Shown one piece after another: positions 49,861 through 59,215 of a stretch of DNA of 64,000 nucleotides. The translations under genes were made by a program, and so were the position numbers. Positions within the stretch are counted from its first letter, which is position 1; each line of letters opens with the position of its first letter. This DNA is from Clostridia bacterium. Its GTDB lineage: Bacteria > Bacillota > Clostridia > Oscillospirales > Butyricicoccaceae. The notes beneath the pieces are model-generated. The model ran no database searches. It saw nothing but the letters and a program-made list of their open reading frames with translations, and was not told where the DNA came from. Location of the stretch: NCBI GenBank assembly GCA_029099685.1, contig JAQXOO010000002.1, positions 1 to 64,000 of the forward strand, read 5' to 3'.

Positions 49861-51018
49861 TCACGGTTCCAGTTCTCCGGCAAGCTGCTCCAGCTGGACG
49901 CAGAGGAAGGCCTGCTGGTCAAACTCCGGCGGGTCGTCCCACAGCCTGCGCACCGTTTTCACCCGGTAGCGGACGGTGTTGGGATGCTGGTACAGCGCCC
50001 GGGCGGTCTCGTTCACATCTCCGCCGCACCGGACGAAGGCGGTCAGGGTGTCCAGCAGGGCGGTGCCGTGCTCTTGGTCATAGGCCCGCACTTCCGCCAG
50101 CTGGCGGCGGCACTCCTCCCGGCAGCCGGGGGCGTCCAGCAGGGGCAGGAGGTACCGGTACAGGCCAAGCTGGCCGTAGTCCACCCAATCCCGCTGCCAC
50201 AGGCGGCACATCCGGTTGGCCTGCAGGGCCTGGCTGACGCAGGCGTCCAGCTGCCGGCGGGTGGCCACCGTGCGGCTGAAGCCCACCCGGCAGGCCTCCG
50301 GGGGCAGGCGGAGGGCCTCCAGCTTGCTCAGCAGCAGGGCGCGGCAGCGCCCCTCGTCCAGGGGCTGAGGGGTGGTGAGCAGCAGAAGTGCGCCGCCCCG
50401 GTAGATGAACATGGCGTAGTGAAAGCCGCTCTCATCCATGGGGACCCAGCGGGTGGTCTGCCGGGTGGGCAGCGGCGCCCGCCCCGCCTTGTCCCGGAAG
50501 GTGGCGAAGGCCGCCGCGCACCAGGGCAGCATCCGGTCGTCCAGCCTGTGGGAAAGGGCGCTGACCTGGCTTTCCGTAAGAGGCTCCCGCAGCAGGTGCC
50601 CCAGCAGCTCCGCCTGGGCGGCCTGGCGGTCCTTTTCCTTCATCAGCTCGTTGACCGCGATGATGATGTCCTCCATATAGGTGGAGTGAAAGGTGAACAC
50701 CGGCACGCCGGCGGCGTCCGCCAGCTGCTGCAGCTTGTCGGGGATGGTGAAGTAGTACACCGTTTTGATGGCAAAGCCCGAGATGCCCTTGTTGACCAGC
50801 GCCCGAAAGGCCTCCAGGATCAGCGACTCGTCGTTTTTGGCGAAATACAGGGAGGACAGAATGAAATCTCCCGGGCGGAAGGCGGAATAGTCCCGGGCGT
50901 CGGTCTCGTAGTCCAGCATGGTCACATTGGTGACCTCGTTTGTAAGGCCGCGCTCGCCGGCCTGCAGCTGAAACTCGTGAAAGGGCTCCAGCTGGAGCAC
51001 CTCGTATACCTGGGTCAT
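49861..51018 (-). CDS. PucR/CdaR-family transcriptional regulator
   Basis: A 385-residue regulator. Residues 1-125 form a PucR N-terminal domain (NVTMLDYETDARDYSAFRPGDFILSSLYFAK, GISGFAIKTVYYFTIPDKL). The middle is a GGDEF-like degenerate region. The C-terminal PucR_C HTH is LLDTLTAFVRCGGDVNETARALYQHPNTVRYRVKTVRRL. Relatives activate purine, sugar-acid or amino-acid catabolism genes. The start at 51018 follows AAGGAGG; the track adds 52 codons. It is divergent from ord with two matching palindromes between, so it probably controls ornithine fermentation. Confidence 0.9.
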   Translation of the reverse strand: MTQVYEVLQLEPFHEFQLQAGERGLTNEVTNVTMLDYETDARDYSAFRPGDFILSSLYFAKNDESLILEAFRALVNKGISGFAIKTVYYFTIPDKLQQLADAAGVPVFTFHSTYMEDIIIAVNELMKEKDRQAAQAELLGHLLREPLTESQVSALSHRLDDRMLPWCAAAFATFRDKAGRAPLPTRQTTRWVPMDESGFHYAMFIYRGGALLLLTTPQPLDEGRCRALLLSKLEALRLPPEACRVGFSRTVATRRQLDACVSQALQANRMCRLWQRDWVDYGQLGLYRYLLPLLDAPGCREECRRQLAEVRAYDQEHGTALLDTLTAFVRCGGDVNETARALYQHPNTVRYRVKTVRRLWDDPPEFDQQAFLCVQLEQLAGELEP

Positions 51019-51052
51019 GGGGAGAGCCTCCTTGCAGCATTCGCTTTTTTTC

Positions 51053-51081
51053 ATCATACCACAGGCGCGGGCCTGTGACAA
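51053..51081 (-). promoter_or_regulatory. Promoter of pucR
   Basis: Minus strand TTGTCA, 17-nt spacer, TATGAT. The spacer holds a CAGGC/GCCTG inverted repeat. Confidence 0.72.
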
Positions 51082-51088
51082 CAATTCC

Positions 51089-51105
51089 TTTGTAAAAATT
51101 ACAAA
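51089..51105. promoter_or_regulatory. Candidate PucR operator, site 1
   Basis: TTTGTAAAAATTACAAA, a perfect palindrome with 7-bp arms, just upstream of the pucR -35. Confidence 0.6.
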
Positions 51106-51118
51106 ATGACGAAATATT

Positions 51119-51135
51119 TTTGTAATTCTCACAAA
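51119..51135. promoter_or_regulatory. Candidate PucR operator, site 2
   Basis: TTTGTAATTCTCACAAA fits TTTGTAA-N5-ACAAA like site 1 and starts exactly 30 bp after it, about three helical turns. It lies 10 bp upstream of the ord -35, an activator-like position. Confidence 0.6.
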
Positions 51136-51144
51136 AAAGGACCG

Positions 51145-51174
51145 TTGCGCAGGGTTTTCCGGATGTGGTATCAT
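51145..51174 (+). promoter_or_regulatory. Promoter of the ornithine operon
   Basis: TTGCGC, 18-nt spacer, TGG-extended TATCAT. The weak -35 and long spacer fit a promoter needing an activator. Confidence 0.55.
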
Positions 51175-51230
51175 GATTACAAAGAGCCGTTCGTGTTTAT
51201 TTTATTATGTATAAGGAGGACTGTTTTCTT

Positions 51231-52301
51231 ATGGAAAATGTAAAAGTCATCATCTGGGGCCTGGGCGCCATGGGCGGCGGCATCGCCGATATGCTGCTGA
51301 AGAAAAAGGGCGTTGACATCGTGGGCGTTGCCGGCCGCGGCGCCAAGATCGGCAAGAGCATGTTCGATTACATCAAGACCCCCCGGGGCGACCGTCCCGA
51401 TGTGCTGATCTCCAAGCCCGAGGACATCATCAAGCCCGGCGCAGCCGATATCGTCATGCTGTGCACCGACTCCTTTACCAAGGACGCCTTCCCCCGGATG
51501 AAGTTCATCCTGGAGCAGGGCATCAACTGCATCACCTCTGCCGAGGAGATGGCCTATCCCAAGGCACAGAACCCCGAGCTGGCCGAGGAGCTGGACAAGA
51601 TCGCCAAGGCCAACGGCGTCTCCATCCTGGGCACCGGCATCAATCCCGGCCTGATCATGGACCTGCTGGTGCTGATCTGGACCGGCTGCATGGAGGATGT
51701 GGAGCACATCGTTTCCCGCCGCGTCAACAGCCTGTCTCCCTTCGGCCCCGCCGTTATGTCTGAGCAGGGCATCGGCATCACCAAGGAGGAGTTCTACCTC
51801 CGCAAGGAAGGCAAGGGCTCCGGCCACCTGTCCGGCCACGTGGGCTTTGCCGAGAGCGTGGGCATGATCGCCGACGGCATCGGCTGGGATGTGGCCAAGT
51901 TCACCCAGGATATGGAGCCCATCGTCACCGATGTGGACCGCAAGAGCCCCTACGGCTTTGCCGCCGCGGGCAACGTGGCCGGCGTGGCCATGAAGGCCTG
52001 GGGCTATGACAAGGACGGCCAGTGCATCATCGAGATGGACCATCCCCAGCAGATCGAGCCCGAGCAGGTGGGCGTCAAGACCGGCGACTATGTCATCGTC
52101 AAGGGCACGCCCAATGTGAACATGGTCAACTCTCCGGAGATCGACGGCGGCATCGGCACCATCGCCATGTGCGCCAACATGATCCCCCAGGTCATCAACG
52201 CCAACCCCGGCCTGCACACCATGCTGACCCTGCCCGTGCCCCGCGCCATTATGGGCGATATGCGTGACCGCATCGACCCTGAAAAGAAAATCGTAAAGTA
52301 A
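51231..52301 (+). CDS. ord: 2,4-diaminopentanoate dehydrogenase
   Basis: Oxidatively deaminates 2,4-diaminopentanoate to 2-amino-4-oxopentanoate with NAD(P)+, the third step of oxidative ornithine fermentation. The 356-residue protein has a Rossmann N-terminus (VKVIIWGLGAMGGGIADMLL) like dihydrodipicolinate reductases and the conserved GINCITSAEEMAYP and LGTGINPGLIMDLL. ATG 51231 is preferred since AAGGAGG lies between it and ATG 51207. It is the first gene of the operon, separated from ortA by two stem-loops. Confidence 0.94.
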   Translation: MENVKVIIWGLGAMGGGIADMLLKKKGVDIVGVAGRGAKIGKSMFDYIKTPRGDRPDVLISKPEDIIKPGAADIVMLCTDSFTKDAFPRMKFILEQGINCITSAEEMAYPKAQNPELAEELDKIAKANGVSILGTGINPGLIMDLLVLIWTGCMEDVEHIVSRRVNSLSPFGPAVMSEQGIGITKEEFYLRKEGKGSGHLSGHVGFAESVGMIADGIGWDVAKFTQDMEPIVTDVDRKSPYGFAAAGNVAGVAMKAWGYDKDGQCIIEMDHPQQIEPEQVGVKTGDYVIVKGTPNVNMVNSPEIDGGIGTIAMCANMIPQVINANPGLHTMLTLPVPRAIMGDMRDRIDPEKKIVK

Positions 52302-52312
52302 GAAAAACCGGC

Positions 52313-52370
52313 ATGGGGGGCGAACGATGTTTGCCCCCCATCGTGCAGGCCGGCGGAAGACCCTTCCGCC
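52313..52370 (+). other. Two stem-loops between ord and ortA
   Basis: ATGGGGGGC/GCCCCCCAT (52313-52341) and GGCGGAAG/CTTCCGCC (52352-52370), with no T-run after either. They may protect or separate the ord message from the rest of the operon. Confidence 0.7.
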
Positions 52371-52400
52371 TAAAATGCAAGTCAGAAAGGAATGAGTTCT

Positions 52401-52706
52401 TTGGCTAAGAAAAATGATTATGTCCGCATCCACCGCGCCATCCTGGCGGCGGAGGAGCGCACCGGCAAGCTGCCGGAGGATACCAAGAGCGTCCCCCTGG
52501 AAATGTGGGTCAAGGGCTGGCTGCAGGATGACAGCGCGGACCTGGGCGACACCGTCACCGTCAAAACGGTGGTGGGCCGCCTGGAGACCGGCGTGCTGAT
52601 GGAGGAAAACCCCTGCTACGCCCTGAACTACGGCGAGTATGTGCCCGAGATCCTGGAGATCGACCGGCAGCTGAGAAGCGTTTTGTTTGAGGGGGAGGAA
52701 GCATGA
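52401..52706 (+). CDS. ortA: 2-amino-4-ketopentanoate thiolase, alpha subunit
   Basis: Small subunit of the PLP- and CoA-dependent thiolase that splits 2-amino-4-oxopentanoate to alanine and acetyl-CoA. It has 101 residues with the family pattern KKNDYVRIHRAIL, VPLEMWVKGWL and TVVGRLETGVL. ATG 52392 lies 1 nt after AAAGGA and is unlikely to be used. TTG 52401 is spaced 10 nt and gives the normal length, so I choose it. It overlaps ortB by 4 bp (ATGA). Confidence 0.92.
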   Translation: MAKKNDYVRIHRAILAAEERTGKLPEDTKSVPLEMWVKGWLQDDSADLGDTVTVKTVVGRLETGVLMEENPCYALNYGEYVPEILEIDRQLRSVLFEGEEA

Positions 52707-54109
52707 GCATGGACAGAAGCTACAACGCCGTCACCGGACGGAAGAGCCAGATCATCCGCGACGCCATCGGCGTGGATTACAGCAAATATGAAAAAGAGGG
52801 CATCGCCTTTGACTACGAGGCGATGATGAACGACACCGGCTACACCCTGGAGGACCATATCCGCATCCAGCGGGAGTACAACGTGGGCAACACCCCGGTT
52901 TTTGAACTGCACAACCTCACCGCCCTGGCCAGAAAGTGCGCCAAACCCGGCAAGGGCGCCCGCATCTTTGTCAAGGACGAGGCATCCAACCCCGCCGGCT
53001 CCTTCAAGGAGCGCCGCGCCGCCGCCTCTGTGTACCACGCCAAAAAGATGGGCTACAAGGGCGTTGTCGCCGCCACCTCCGGCAACTACGGCGCCGCCGT
53101 GGCCTCTCAGGCCGCCATGCAGGGGCTGAAGTGCATCATCGTCCAGGAGTGCTACGACTCCAAGGGCATGGGCCAGCCCGAGATCGTGGAAAAGGCCCGC
53201 AAGTGCGAGGCCCTGGGCGCGGAAGTGCTGCAGCTGACCGTGGGTCCCGAGCTGTTTTATGAGACCCTGCTGATGCTGGAGGATACCGGCTACTTCAACG
53301 CCTCCCTGTACTCCGCCTTCGGCGTCTCCGGCGTGGAGACTCTGGGCTGGGAGCTGGGACACCAGTTCCTGGAGCGCTACGGCAGGCATCCCGACGTGGT
53401 GGTCTGCGCCAACGCCGGCGGCGGCAACCTCACCGGCACCGCCCGCGGCCTGAAAAAGGCCGGCTGCCCCGCCCAGGTGGTGGCCGCTTCCGTGGATCTG
53501 ACCGGCCTGTCCATGGCCTCTGACCAGCAGTTCAACCGCAAGTCCTTTACCACCGCCCACACCGGCTTCGGCGTGCCTTATGCCACCGATCCCGACCACA
53601 GCGACGTGCCCCGCTCCGCCGCCCGCCCCCTGCGCTACATGGACCGCTATGTCACCGTCCGCCAGGGCGAGGTGTTCTACATCACCGAGGCCCTGGCCAC
53701 GCTGGAGGGCATGGAAAAAGGCCCCGCCGGCAACACCAGCCTGGCCGCTGCCTTTGCTCTGGCTCAGGAGCTGGACCAGGACCAGATCATCGTGGCCCAG
53801 GAGACCGAGTACACCGGCGCCGGCAAGCACATCCAGCCCCAGCTGGCCTTTGCCCGCAAAAACGGCATTGAGCTGAAATTCGGCGATCCCGCCCAGGAGA
53901 TCCCCGGCCAGAACATCATCTTCCCCGAAAAGCCTTCTCTGATCAAGGCGCGGGATATGGATCTGGACCGCCTGCGCCGCTCCCTCATCAAGCATCAGGT
54001 CAAAAACTGCACCGCCCCCCTCACCGATGGGGAAGTGGCCTATCTGATGGAGGAGACCCGCGGCAGCGAGGCCTTTGTCCGCAAGACACTGGAGGAGCTG
54101 GGTCTCTGA
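52703..54109 (+). CDS. ortB: 2-amino-4-ketopentanoate thiolase, beta subunit
   Basis: Catalytic PLP subunit of the OrtAB thiolase. The 468-residue protein has a fold-type II (threonine-synthase-like) core. The PLP lysine is in SNPAGSFKERRAA (about Lys102), AATSGNYGAAVASQAAM is the substrate loop and NAGGGNLTGTA the phosphate-binding glycine loop. It lies between ortA (overlap) and oraS (43 nt) as in Clostridium sticklandii-type clusters. Confidence 0.96.
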   Translation: MSMDRSYNAVTGRKSQIIRDAIGVDYSKYEKEGIAFDYEAMMNDTGYTLEDHIRIQREYNVGNTPVFELHNLTALARKCAKPGKGARIFVKDEASNPAGSFKERRAAASVYHAKKMGYKGVVAATSGNYGAAVASQAAMQGLKCIIVQECYDSKGMGQPEIVEKARKCEALGAEVLQLTVGPELFYETLLMLEDTGYFNASLYSAFGVSGVETLGWELGHQFLERYGRHPDVVVCANAGGGNLTGTARGLKKAGCPAQVVAASVDLTGLSMASDQQFNRKSFTTAHTGFGVPYATDPDHSDVPRSAARPLRYMDRYVTVRQGEVFYITEALATLEGMEKGPAGNTSLAAAFALAQELDQDQIIVAQETEYTGAGKHIQPQLAFARKNGIELKFGDPAQEIPGQNIIFPEKPSLIKARDMDLDRLRRSLIKHQVKNCTAPLTDGEVAYLMEETRGSEAFVRKTLEELGL

Positions 54110-54152
54110 GCGCCCGGTTTTCGGGGACGATTCTTTAAAAAGAGGTTGAAGT

Positions 54153-54518
54153 ATGAAGAGACAAGATGATTTCGAAAGCCGCCGCGCCCATCTGAAGGGC
54201 ATGAGCGACGAGGAATTGAAGGCCTATTTCTGGAAGCTGGCCCAGCAGGTGGTGGACCCCCTGCTGGAGCTGGGCTATAAAAACACCAGCCCCGCCATCG
54301 AGCGGTCCGTGCTGCTGCGCATGGGCTTTTCCTCTCTGGAGGCCAAGCCCATGGTGGAGCAGGCCATCGCCCACAATCTGATCTCCCACGGCGTGGGCAA
54401 TGTGGTCTACCGCCTGCACAAGTCCACCGGGATGTCCATCCGTGACGCCGGTACGGCCCTGGCCCGGGGCGAGCTGTGGGACCAGGCCGAAAAGCTGTTT
54501 GAAGGAGGGGCCGAATAA
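54153..54518 (+). CDS. oraS: D-ornithine 4,5-aminomutase, alpha (S) subunit
   Basis: Small subunit of the adenosylcobalamin- and PLP-dependent mutase that moves the delta-amino group of D-ornithine to C4. It has 121 residues, helical, with RRAHLKGMSDEELKAYFWKLA and ERSVLLRMGFSSLEA typical of OraS. Its stop overlaps the oraE start by one base, so the subunits are translationally coupled. Confidence 0.95.
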   Translation: MKRQDDFESRRAHLKGMSDEELKAYFWKLAQQVVDPLLELGYKNTSPAIERSVLLRMGFSSLEAKPMVEQAIAHNLISHGVGNVVYRLHKSTGMSIRDAGTALARGELWDQAEKLFEGGAE

Positions 54519-56764
54519 TGTCTGACTACAAGCTGCAGAAGAACGAGCGCATCGACGTGGAGGAGGTCCTGAAGGACCTGGAGCATTACCGTCCCCGCCG
54601 CCGGGGCTGGGTTTGGCGTACGCCCGCCAGCCAGGAGCACCTGAAGGAGGGGCCCTTCCAGTACCGGGACATTTCCGAGCCCATGGCCGGCGACAGCGTC
54701 GGTCTGATGACCGCCCACTATTTTGACAACATCGATCCCCAGCCCATGCCCACCATCACCACGGAGATCGCCTCCGGCCGGTTTGAGGACGACATCCGCC
54801 GTATGCGTATGGCCGCCCATCACGGCGCCGACCACATCATGGTCATCCGCACCGCCGGCCAGTCCCACTTCGACGGTCTGATCGAGGGCACGCCCCAGGG
54901 CATGGGCGGCGTTCCCATCACCCGCAAGCAGGTCCGCGCCCAGCGCAAGGCTCTGGACATGATCGAGGATGAGGTGGGCCGCCCCATCAACTACCACTCT
55001 TATGTCTCCGGCGTGGCCGGGCCTGACGTGGCCGTCATGTTCGCCGAGGAAGGCGTCAACGGCTGCCACCAGGACCCCCAGTACAACGTCATCTACCGCA
55101 ACATCAACATGATCCGCTCCTTTGTGGACGCCTGCGAGTCCAAAAAGATCATCGCCTGGTCCGGCATGGCCCAGATCGACGGCGCCCACAACGCCAACGC
55201 CACCGCACGGGAGGCCTGGAAGGTCATGCCCGAGCTGATGGTGCAGCACGCCATCAACGCCGCCTTTTCCGCCGGCGTGGGCATCGACAAAAAGCTGATC
55301 TGCCTGTCCACCGTGCCCCCCACGGCAACGCCCGCGCCCTGCGTCTATATGGACCTGCCCTATGCGGTGGCGCTCCGCGACCTGTTCTCTGAGTACCGGA
55401 TGCGCGCCCAGATGAACACCAAGTATGTGGAAAGCTCCACCCGGGACGCCACGGTGACCCACGTGCTGAATATGCTGATCTCCAAGCTGACCTCCGCGGA
55501 CATCCAGTCCACCATCACCCCCGACGAGGGCCGGAATGTGCCCTGGCACATCTACAACATTGAGGCCTGCGACACCGCCAAGCAGACGCTGCTGGGCATG
55601 GACGGCCTGATGGACATGGTGGAGCTGAAGGACGCAGGCCCCCTGCGGGAGACCGCCCGGGAGCTGAAGGAACGGGCCGTGCTGTTCTTCGAGGAGATCC
55701 TGGCCGTGGGCGGCTACTTCAACGCCGTGGAGCAGGGCTTCTTCGTGGACTCCGGCCTCTATCCCGAGCGCAACGGCGACGGCATCTTCCGCGAGATCCA
55801 GGGCGGCGTGGGCGCCGGTACCGTCTTTGAGCGCGCAGCGGACTATATGGCCCCCGTCACCGCCCATTACGGCTACAACAACGTGGCCCAGTACGATGAG
55901 AGCGCCGTGGGCGATCCTTCCAAACTCATCGGCGGCTGCACCTTCGAGGATCCCGATAAGATCGTTTACATCGACGAGCTGGATGAGGAAGACAACGTCA
56001 ACGTCCGCATGGCCGAAACCGCCAAGTACCGGGGCAAAAACTGCAAGACCCTCAAGCCTGAGATGGAGTGGCAGGCAGACGGCATCGTCATGGTCAACCT
56101 GTTCTTCCCCACGTCCCGCCGCATCGCGGAGGCCGCCGCCATCGAGACGGGCCGCCGCATGGGCCTGAAGGAAGTGGAGGTCATCAGCCGCGAGATCATG
56201 CAGGAGGCCGAGGGCACCCGCGTGGAGATCAAGGGCCGGGTGGACTTCGATCTGGATATGGATACGCTGGTCATTCCCGAGGAGCCCCATGTGCTGTCTG
56301 ACGCGGAGATCCGCGCCGACATCGAGCGCAAGCCCATGACCGTGGTCTGCGGCACCGTGGGCAACGACGAGCATTCCGTGGGCCTGCGGGAGATCATCGA
56401 TATCAAGCACGGCGGCATTGAAAAATACGGCATCAAGGTCCATTATCTGGGCACCTCCGTCCCGGTGGAAAAGCTGGTGAACGCCGCCATCGAGCTGGAC
56501 GCCGACGCCATCCTGGCTTCCACCATCATCAGCCATGATGACATCCATTACAAGAATATCGCCAACATCGACCGGCTGGCCCGGGAGATGGGCGTCCGCG
56601 ACCGCCTGATGTTCCTGGTGGGCGGCACCCAGATCACCCCGGAGATCGCCGTCCAGATGGGCGCTGACGCCGGCTTCGGCCGCGGCACCAAGGGCATCCA
56701 CGACGCCACCTTCCTGGTGGAGCGCCGCCGTGAGCTGGAAGCCGCCGGCAAGTGGCCCCGCTGA
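54518..56764 (+). CDS. oraE: D-ornithine 4,5-aminomutase, beta (E) subunit
   Basis: Catalytic subunit producing (2R,4S)-2,4-diaminopentanoate. The 748-residue protein has an N-terminal TIM barrel (about 80-540) for PLP and substrate, and a C-terminal cobalamin-binding Rossmann domain. The DxHxxG motif is DEHSVG, with the cobalt-ligand His at residue 619 and a Lys eleven residues later (630). These match the reported cobalt His618 and PLP Lys629 of the Clostridium sticklandii enzyme. SxL-type and GG motifs (ASTIIS, LVGGTQ) follow. A good GGAGGGG site lies at the end of oraS. Confidence 0.97.
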   Translation: MSDYKLQKNERIDVEEVLKDLEHYRPRRRGWVWRTPASQEHLKEGPFQYRDISEPMAGDSVGLMTAHYFDNIDPQPMPTITTEIASGRFEDDIRRMRMAAHHGADHIMVIRTAGQSHFDGLIEGTPQGMGGVPITRKQVRAQRKALDMIEDEVGRPINYHSYVSGVAGPDVAVMFAEEGVNGCHQDPQYNVIYRNINMIRSFVDACESKKIIAWSGMAQIDGAHNANATAREAWKVMPELMVQHAINAAFSAGVGIDKKLICLSTVPPTATPAPCVYMDLPYAVALRDLFSEYRMRAQMNTKYVESSTRDATVTHVLNMLISKLTSADIQSTITPDEGRNVPWHIYNIEACDTAKQTLLGMDGLMDMVELKDAGPLRETARELKERAVLFFEEILAVGGYFNAVEQGFFVDSGLYPERNGDGIFREIQGGVGAGTVFERAADYMAPVTAHYGYNNVAQYDESAVGDPSKLIGGCTFEDPDKIVYIDELDEEDNVNVRMAETAKYRGKNCKTLKPEMEWQADGIVMVNLFFPTSRRIAEAAAIETGRRMGLKEVEVISREIMQEAEGTRVEIKGRVDFDLDMDTLVIPEEPHVLSDAEIRADIERKPMTVVCGTVGNDEHSVGLREIIDIKHGGIEKYGIKVHYLGTSVPVEKLVNAAIELDADAILASTIISHDDIHYKNIANIDRLAREMGVRDRLMFLVGGTQITPEIAVQMGADAGFGRGTKGIHDATFLVERRRELEAAGKWPR

Positions 56765-56782
56765 ACAACAAAGGAGAACCCC

Positions 56783-58147
56783 ATGAAAGTTGACGTTTTG
56801 GTGGCGGAGATCGGCTCCACCACCACAGTCGTGAACGCTTTCCACCGGCTGGGTGAAGCCCAGCCGGTGTTCCTGGGTCAGGGCCAGGCGCCCACCTCGG
56901 TGCTGCAGGGCGACGTCTGTGTGGGCCTGCAGGGCGCCATGGACGACCTGTGCCGCCGCCAGGGCTGGCCGGACCTGCAGTATGATGCCATGCTGGCAAC
57001 CTCCAGCGCGGCAGGCGGCCTGCGGATGACTGTCCACGGCCTGGTCTATGATATGACCGTCCGGGCCGCACGGGAAGCGGCGCTGGGCGCGGGCGCCAAC
57101 CTGCACCTGGTCACCGCCGGCATCATGCAGGAGGAGGACCTGGAGGACCTGCGGGACATCAACCCCAACCTGATCCTCATCGCGGGCGGCACCGACTACG
57201 GTGAGCGCAAGACTGCCCTGGAAAACGCCCGGCTTATCCGGGAGTTGGGGCTGAACGTGCCGGTCATTTATGCCGGAAACGTGCAGAACCAGGCCCGGGT
57301 GCAGCGGATCTTTGCCGATGCCCCCGCCGAATGCTACGTGGTGGAAAATGTCTATCCCCGGCTGGACGAGCTGAACATCGAGCCGGCCCGAAAGGTCATC
57401 CATCAGGTGTTTGAAAAGCACATCATCCACGCCCCCGGCATGGAGCGGGTCCGCACCATGGTCACCGGTTCCATCATCCCCACCCCCGGCGCCGTCATGG
57501 AGTGCGCCAAGCTGCTCTATGAGCTGGTAGGCGACCTGGTGGTGCTGGATGTGGGCGGTGCCACCACAGACGTACACTCCGTCACCGAGGGCAGCGAGGA
57601 GATCGCCTCCATCCAGCTCTCGCCCGAGCCCATGGCCAAGCGCACTGTGGAGGGAGACCTGGGCGTGTTCGTCAATGCCCGCAGCATGGCCAAACAGATC
57701 GGTATGCACAACCTGGAAAAGGAGATCGGCCGGGACCCCGCGCCCATCTTTGCGCATTACAAGGCCATTCCCGACACTCCGGGGCAGTTTCTGCTCACCG
57801 AGACCCTTGCCTGGCACGCGGCCTCTGACGCTCTGGAGCGGCACTGCGGCCGGTTCCGGTACACCTACGGCTCCAACGGCCGCCAGACCTTTGCCGAGGG
57901 CAAGGACCTGACCAATGTAAAATATCTGGTGGCCACCGGCGGCGCTTTGACCCGCCTGCCGGGGCGAAAAGCCATCATGGAGCGGCTGTGTCACCTCAAC
58001 GACGGCGGGAAGCTGCTGTTCCCCAAGGCGCAGAACCTCCGCCTGCTGGAGGACAGGCAGTATTACATGGCGTCCCTGGGCGTGCTGTCCCGGTACCACC
58101 GGGAGGCTGCCGTGGCGCTGCTGAAGCAGGATATGGAGGTAGAATAA
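56783..58147 (+). CDS. GlmL/MutL-family ASKHA protein, probable aminomutase reactivating factor
   Basis: A 454-residue protein with actin-like ATPase motifs: VLVAEIGSTTTVVNAF (phosphate 1), LVVLDVGGATTDVHSV (phosphate 2) and LVATGGALTRLPGR (adenosine motif). The family is linked to cobalamin-dependent mutases such as glutamate mutase (GlmL/MutL). Here it follows oraE by 18 nt, so it likely removes damaged cobalamin from ornithine aminomutase. The reactivase role is known for related systems only by analogy. Confidence 0.88.
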   Translation: MKVDVLVAEIGSTTTVVNAFHRLGEAQPVFLGQGQAPTSVLQGDVCVGLQGAMDDLCRRQGWPDLQYDAMLATSSAAGGLRMTVHGLVYDMTVRAAREAALGAGANLHLVTAGIMQEEDLEDLRDINPNLILIAGGTDYGERKTALENARLIRELGLNVPVIYAGNVQNQARVQRIFADAPAECYVVENVYPRLDELNIEPARKVIHQVFEKHIIHAPGMERVRTMVTGSIIPTPGAVMECAKLLYELVGDLVVLDVGGATTDVHSVTEGSEEIASIQLSPEPMAKRTVEGDLGVFVNARSMAKQIGMHNLEKEIGRDPAPIFAHYKAIPDTPGQFLLTETLAWHAASDALERHCGRFRYTYGSNGRQTFAEGKDLTNVKYLVATGGALTRLPGRKAIMERLCHLNDGGKLLFPKAQNLRLLEDRQYYMASLGVLSRYHREAAVALLKQDMEVE

Positions 58148-59209
58148 ATGTTCCCCAGACTGGTCATTGACCTTGAAAAGCTGCGGCACAACGGCCAAAT
58201 GCTCTGCCAAATGGCTGCCGCAGACGGCCTGGACAGCCTGGCCTTCGTCACCAAAGTCTTCTGCGCCATGCCCCCGATGGTGGCGGCGCTGGAGGAGTTG
58301 CCCAACCCCTATCTGGCGGATTCCCGCATTGAAAATCTGGCAAACTATCCTGCTACGGGCAAGCAGAAGATCCTTCTGCGGCTGCCCATGCCCTCTCAGG
58401 CGGAGCAGGTGGCCGCCCACGCGGATATCAGCTTCTGTTCTGAGCCGGCGGCGCTGTCCGCCCTGGACCGGGCGGCGGGGGATCTGGGCAGGCGGCACAA
58501 GGTGGTGCTCATGGTGGACATGGGCGACCTGCGGGAGGGCGTGTTCTTCCGGGACCGGGCGGACCTGCTGGCGCTGGCCCGTCAGGTGGAAGATGCGGCC
58601 AATCTGGAGCTTTACGGCATGGCCTTCAATGTCACCTGCTACGGCTCGGTGATCCCCACCCAGCAGACGCTGGATGATTTCCGGGCGCTGGTCAGGCTGG
58701 TGGAAGAGGATGTGGGCCGCAGGCTGCCCTTTGTGTCCTGCGGCAACTCCAGCTCTCTGTACATGCTGAAGCAGGCGGATTTTTCCGGCTTCAACAACCT
58801 GCGGCTGGGCGAAAGCCTGCTTCTGGGCCGGGAGACCGCCTATGGGGCCGACCTGCCCGGCCTGTATCAGGATGTGGTCATCCTGGAGGCTGAGGTGGTG
58901 GAAAGCAAGGTCAAGCCCTCCTATCCCATTGGCAAGATCGGCGTCAATGCCTTCGGCCAGACGGTGGAGTACACCGACAAAGGCGACCGGCTCCGCGCCA
59001 TCGCCGCTGTGGGTCAGCAGGACATCGACTGCGGCGGCCTGACCCCGCTGACCCCCGGCATGGAGGTCTTTGGCGCCTCCTCCGACCATCTGCTGTTGGA
59101 CGTCACCGGCTGCCCCGTGCAGGTGGGGGACATCATCCGCTTCAAGGTGGATTATTCGGCCGCTCTCCGGGCCTTCACCAGTCCCTACGTGGAAAAAATC
59201 TGCGAATAA
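58148..59209 (+). CDS. orr: Ornithine racemase
   Basis: Interconverts L- and D-ornithine, providing the D-isomer for OraSE. The 353-residue PLP enzyme has the alanine-racemase N-terminal barrel with the PLP lysine at about residue 36 (LAFVTKVFC), the YGMAFNVTCYGS strand, SCGNSSSLYML phosphate-binding region and GESLLLGRE. The start codon follows the stop of the preceding gene without a gap. No ornithine transporter gene is seen in the operon, unlike some clostridial clusters. Confidence 0.93.
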   Translation: MFPRLVIDLEKLRHNGQMLCQMAAADGLDSLAFVTKVFCAMPPMVAALEELPNPYLADSRIENLANYPATGKQKILLRLPMPSQAEQVAAHADISFCSEPAALSALDRAAGDLGRRHKVVLMVDMGDLREGVFFRDRADLLALARQVEDAANLELYGMAFNVTCYGSVIPTQQTLDDFRALVRLVEEDVGRRLPFVSCGNSSSLYMLKQADFSGFNNLRLGESLLLGRETAYGADLPGLYQDVVILEAEVVESKVKPSYPIGKIGVNAFGQTVEYTDKGDRLRAIAAVGQQDIDCGGLTPLTPGMEVFGASSDHLLLDVTGCPVQVGDIIRFKVDYSAALRAFTSPYVEKICE

Positions 59210-59215
59210 AAAATA

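Noticed and set aside
54407-59089. 1560-residue minus-strand ORF opposite the oraS-oraE-reactivase-orr genes
   Set aside because: Shadow frame spanning four well-defined genes; low-complexity His/Gly/Val composition and no start signals.
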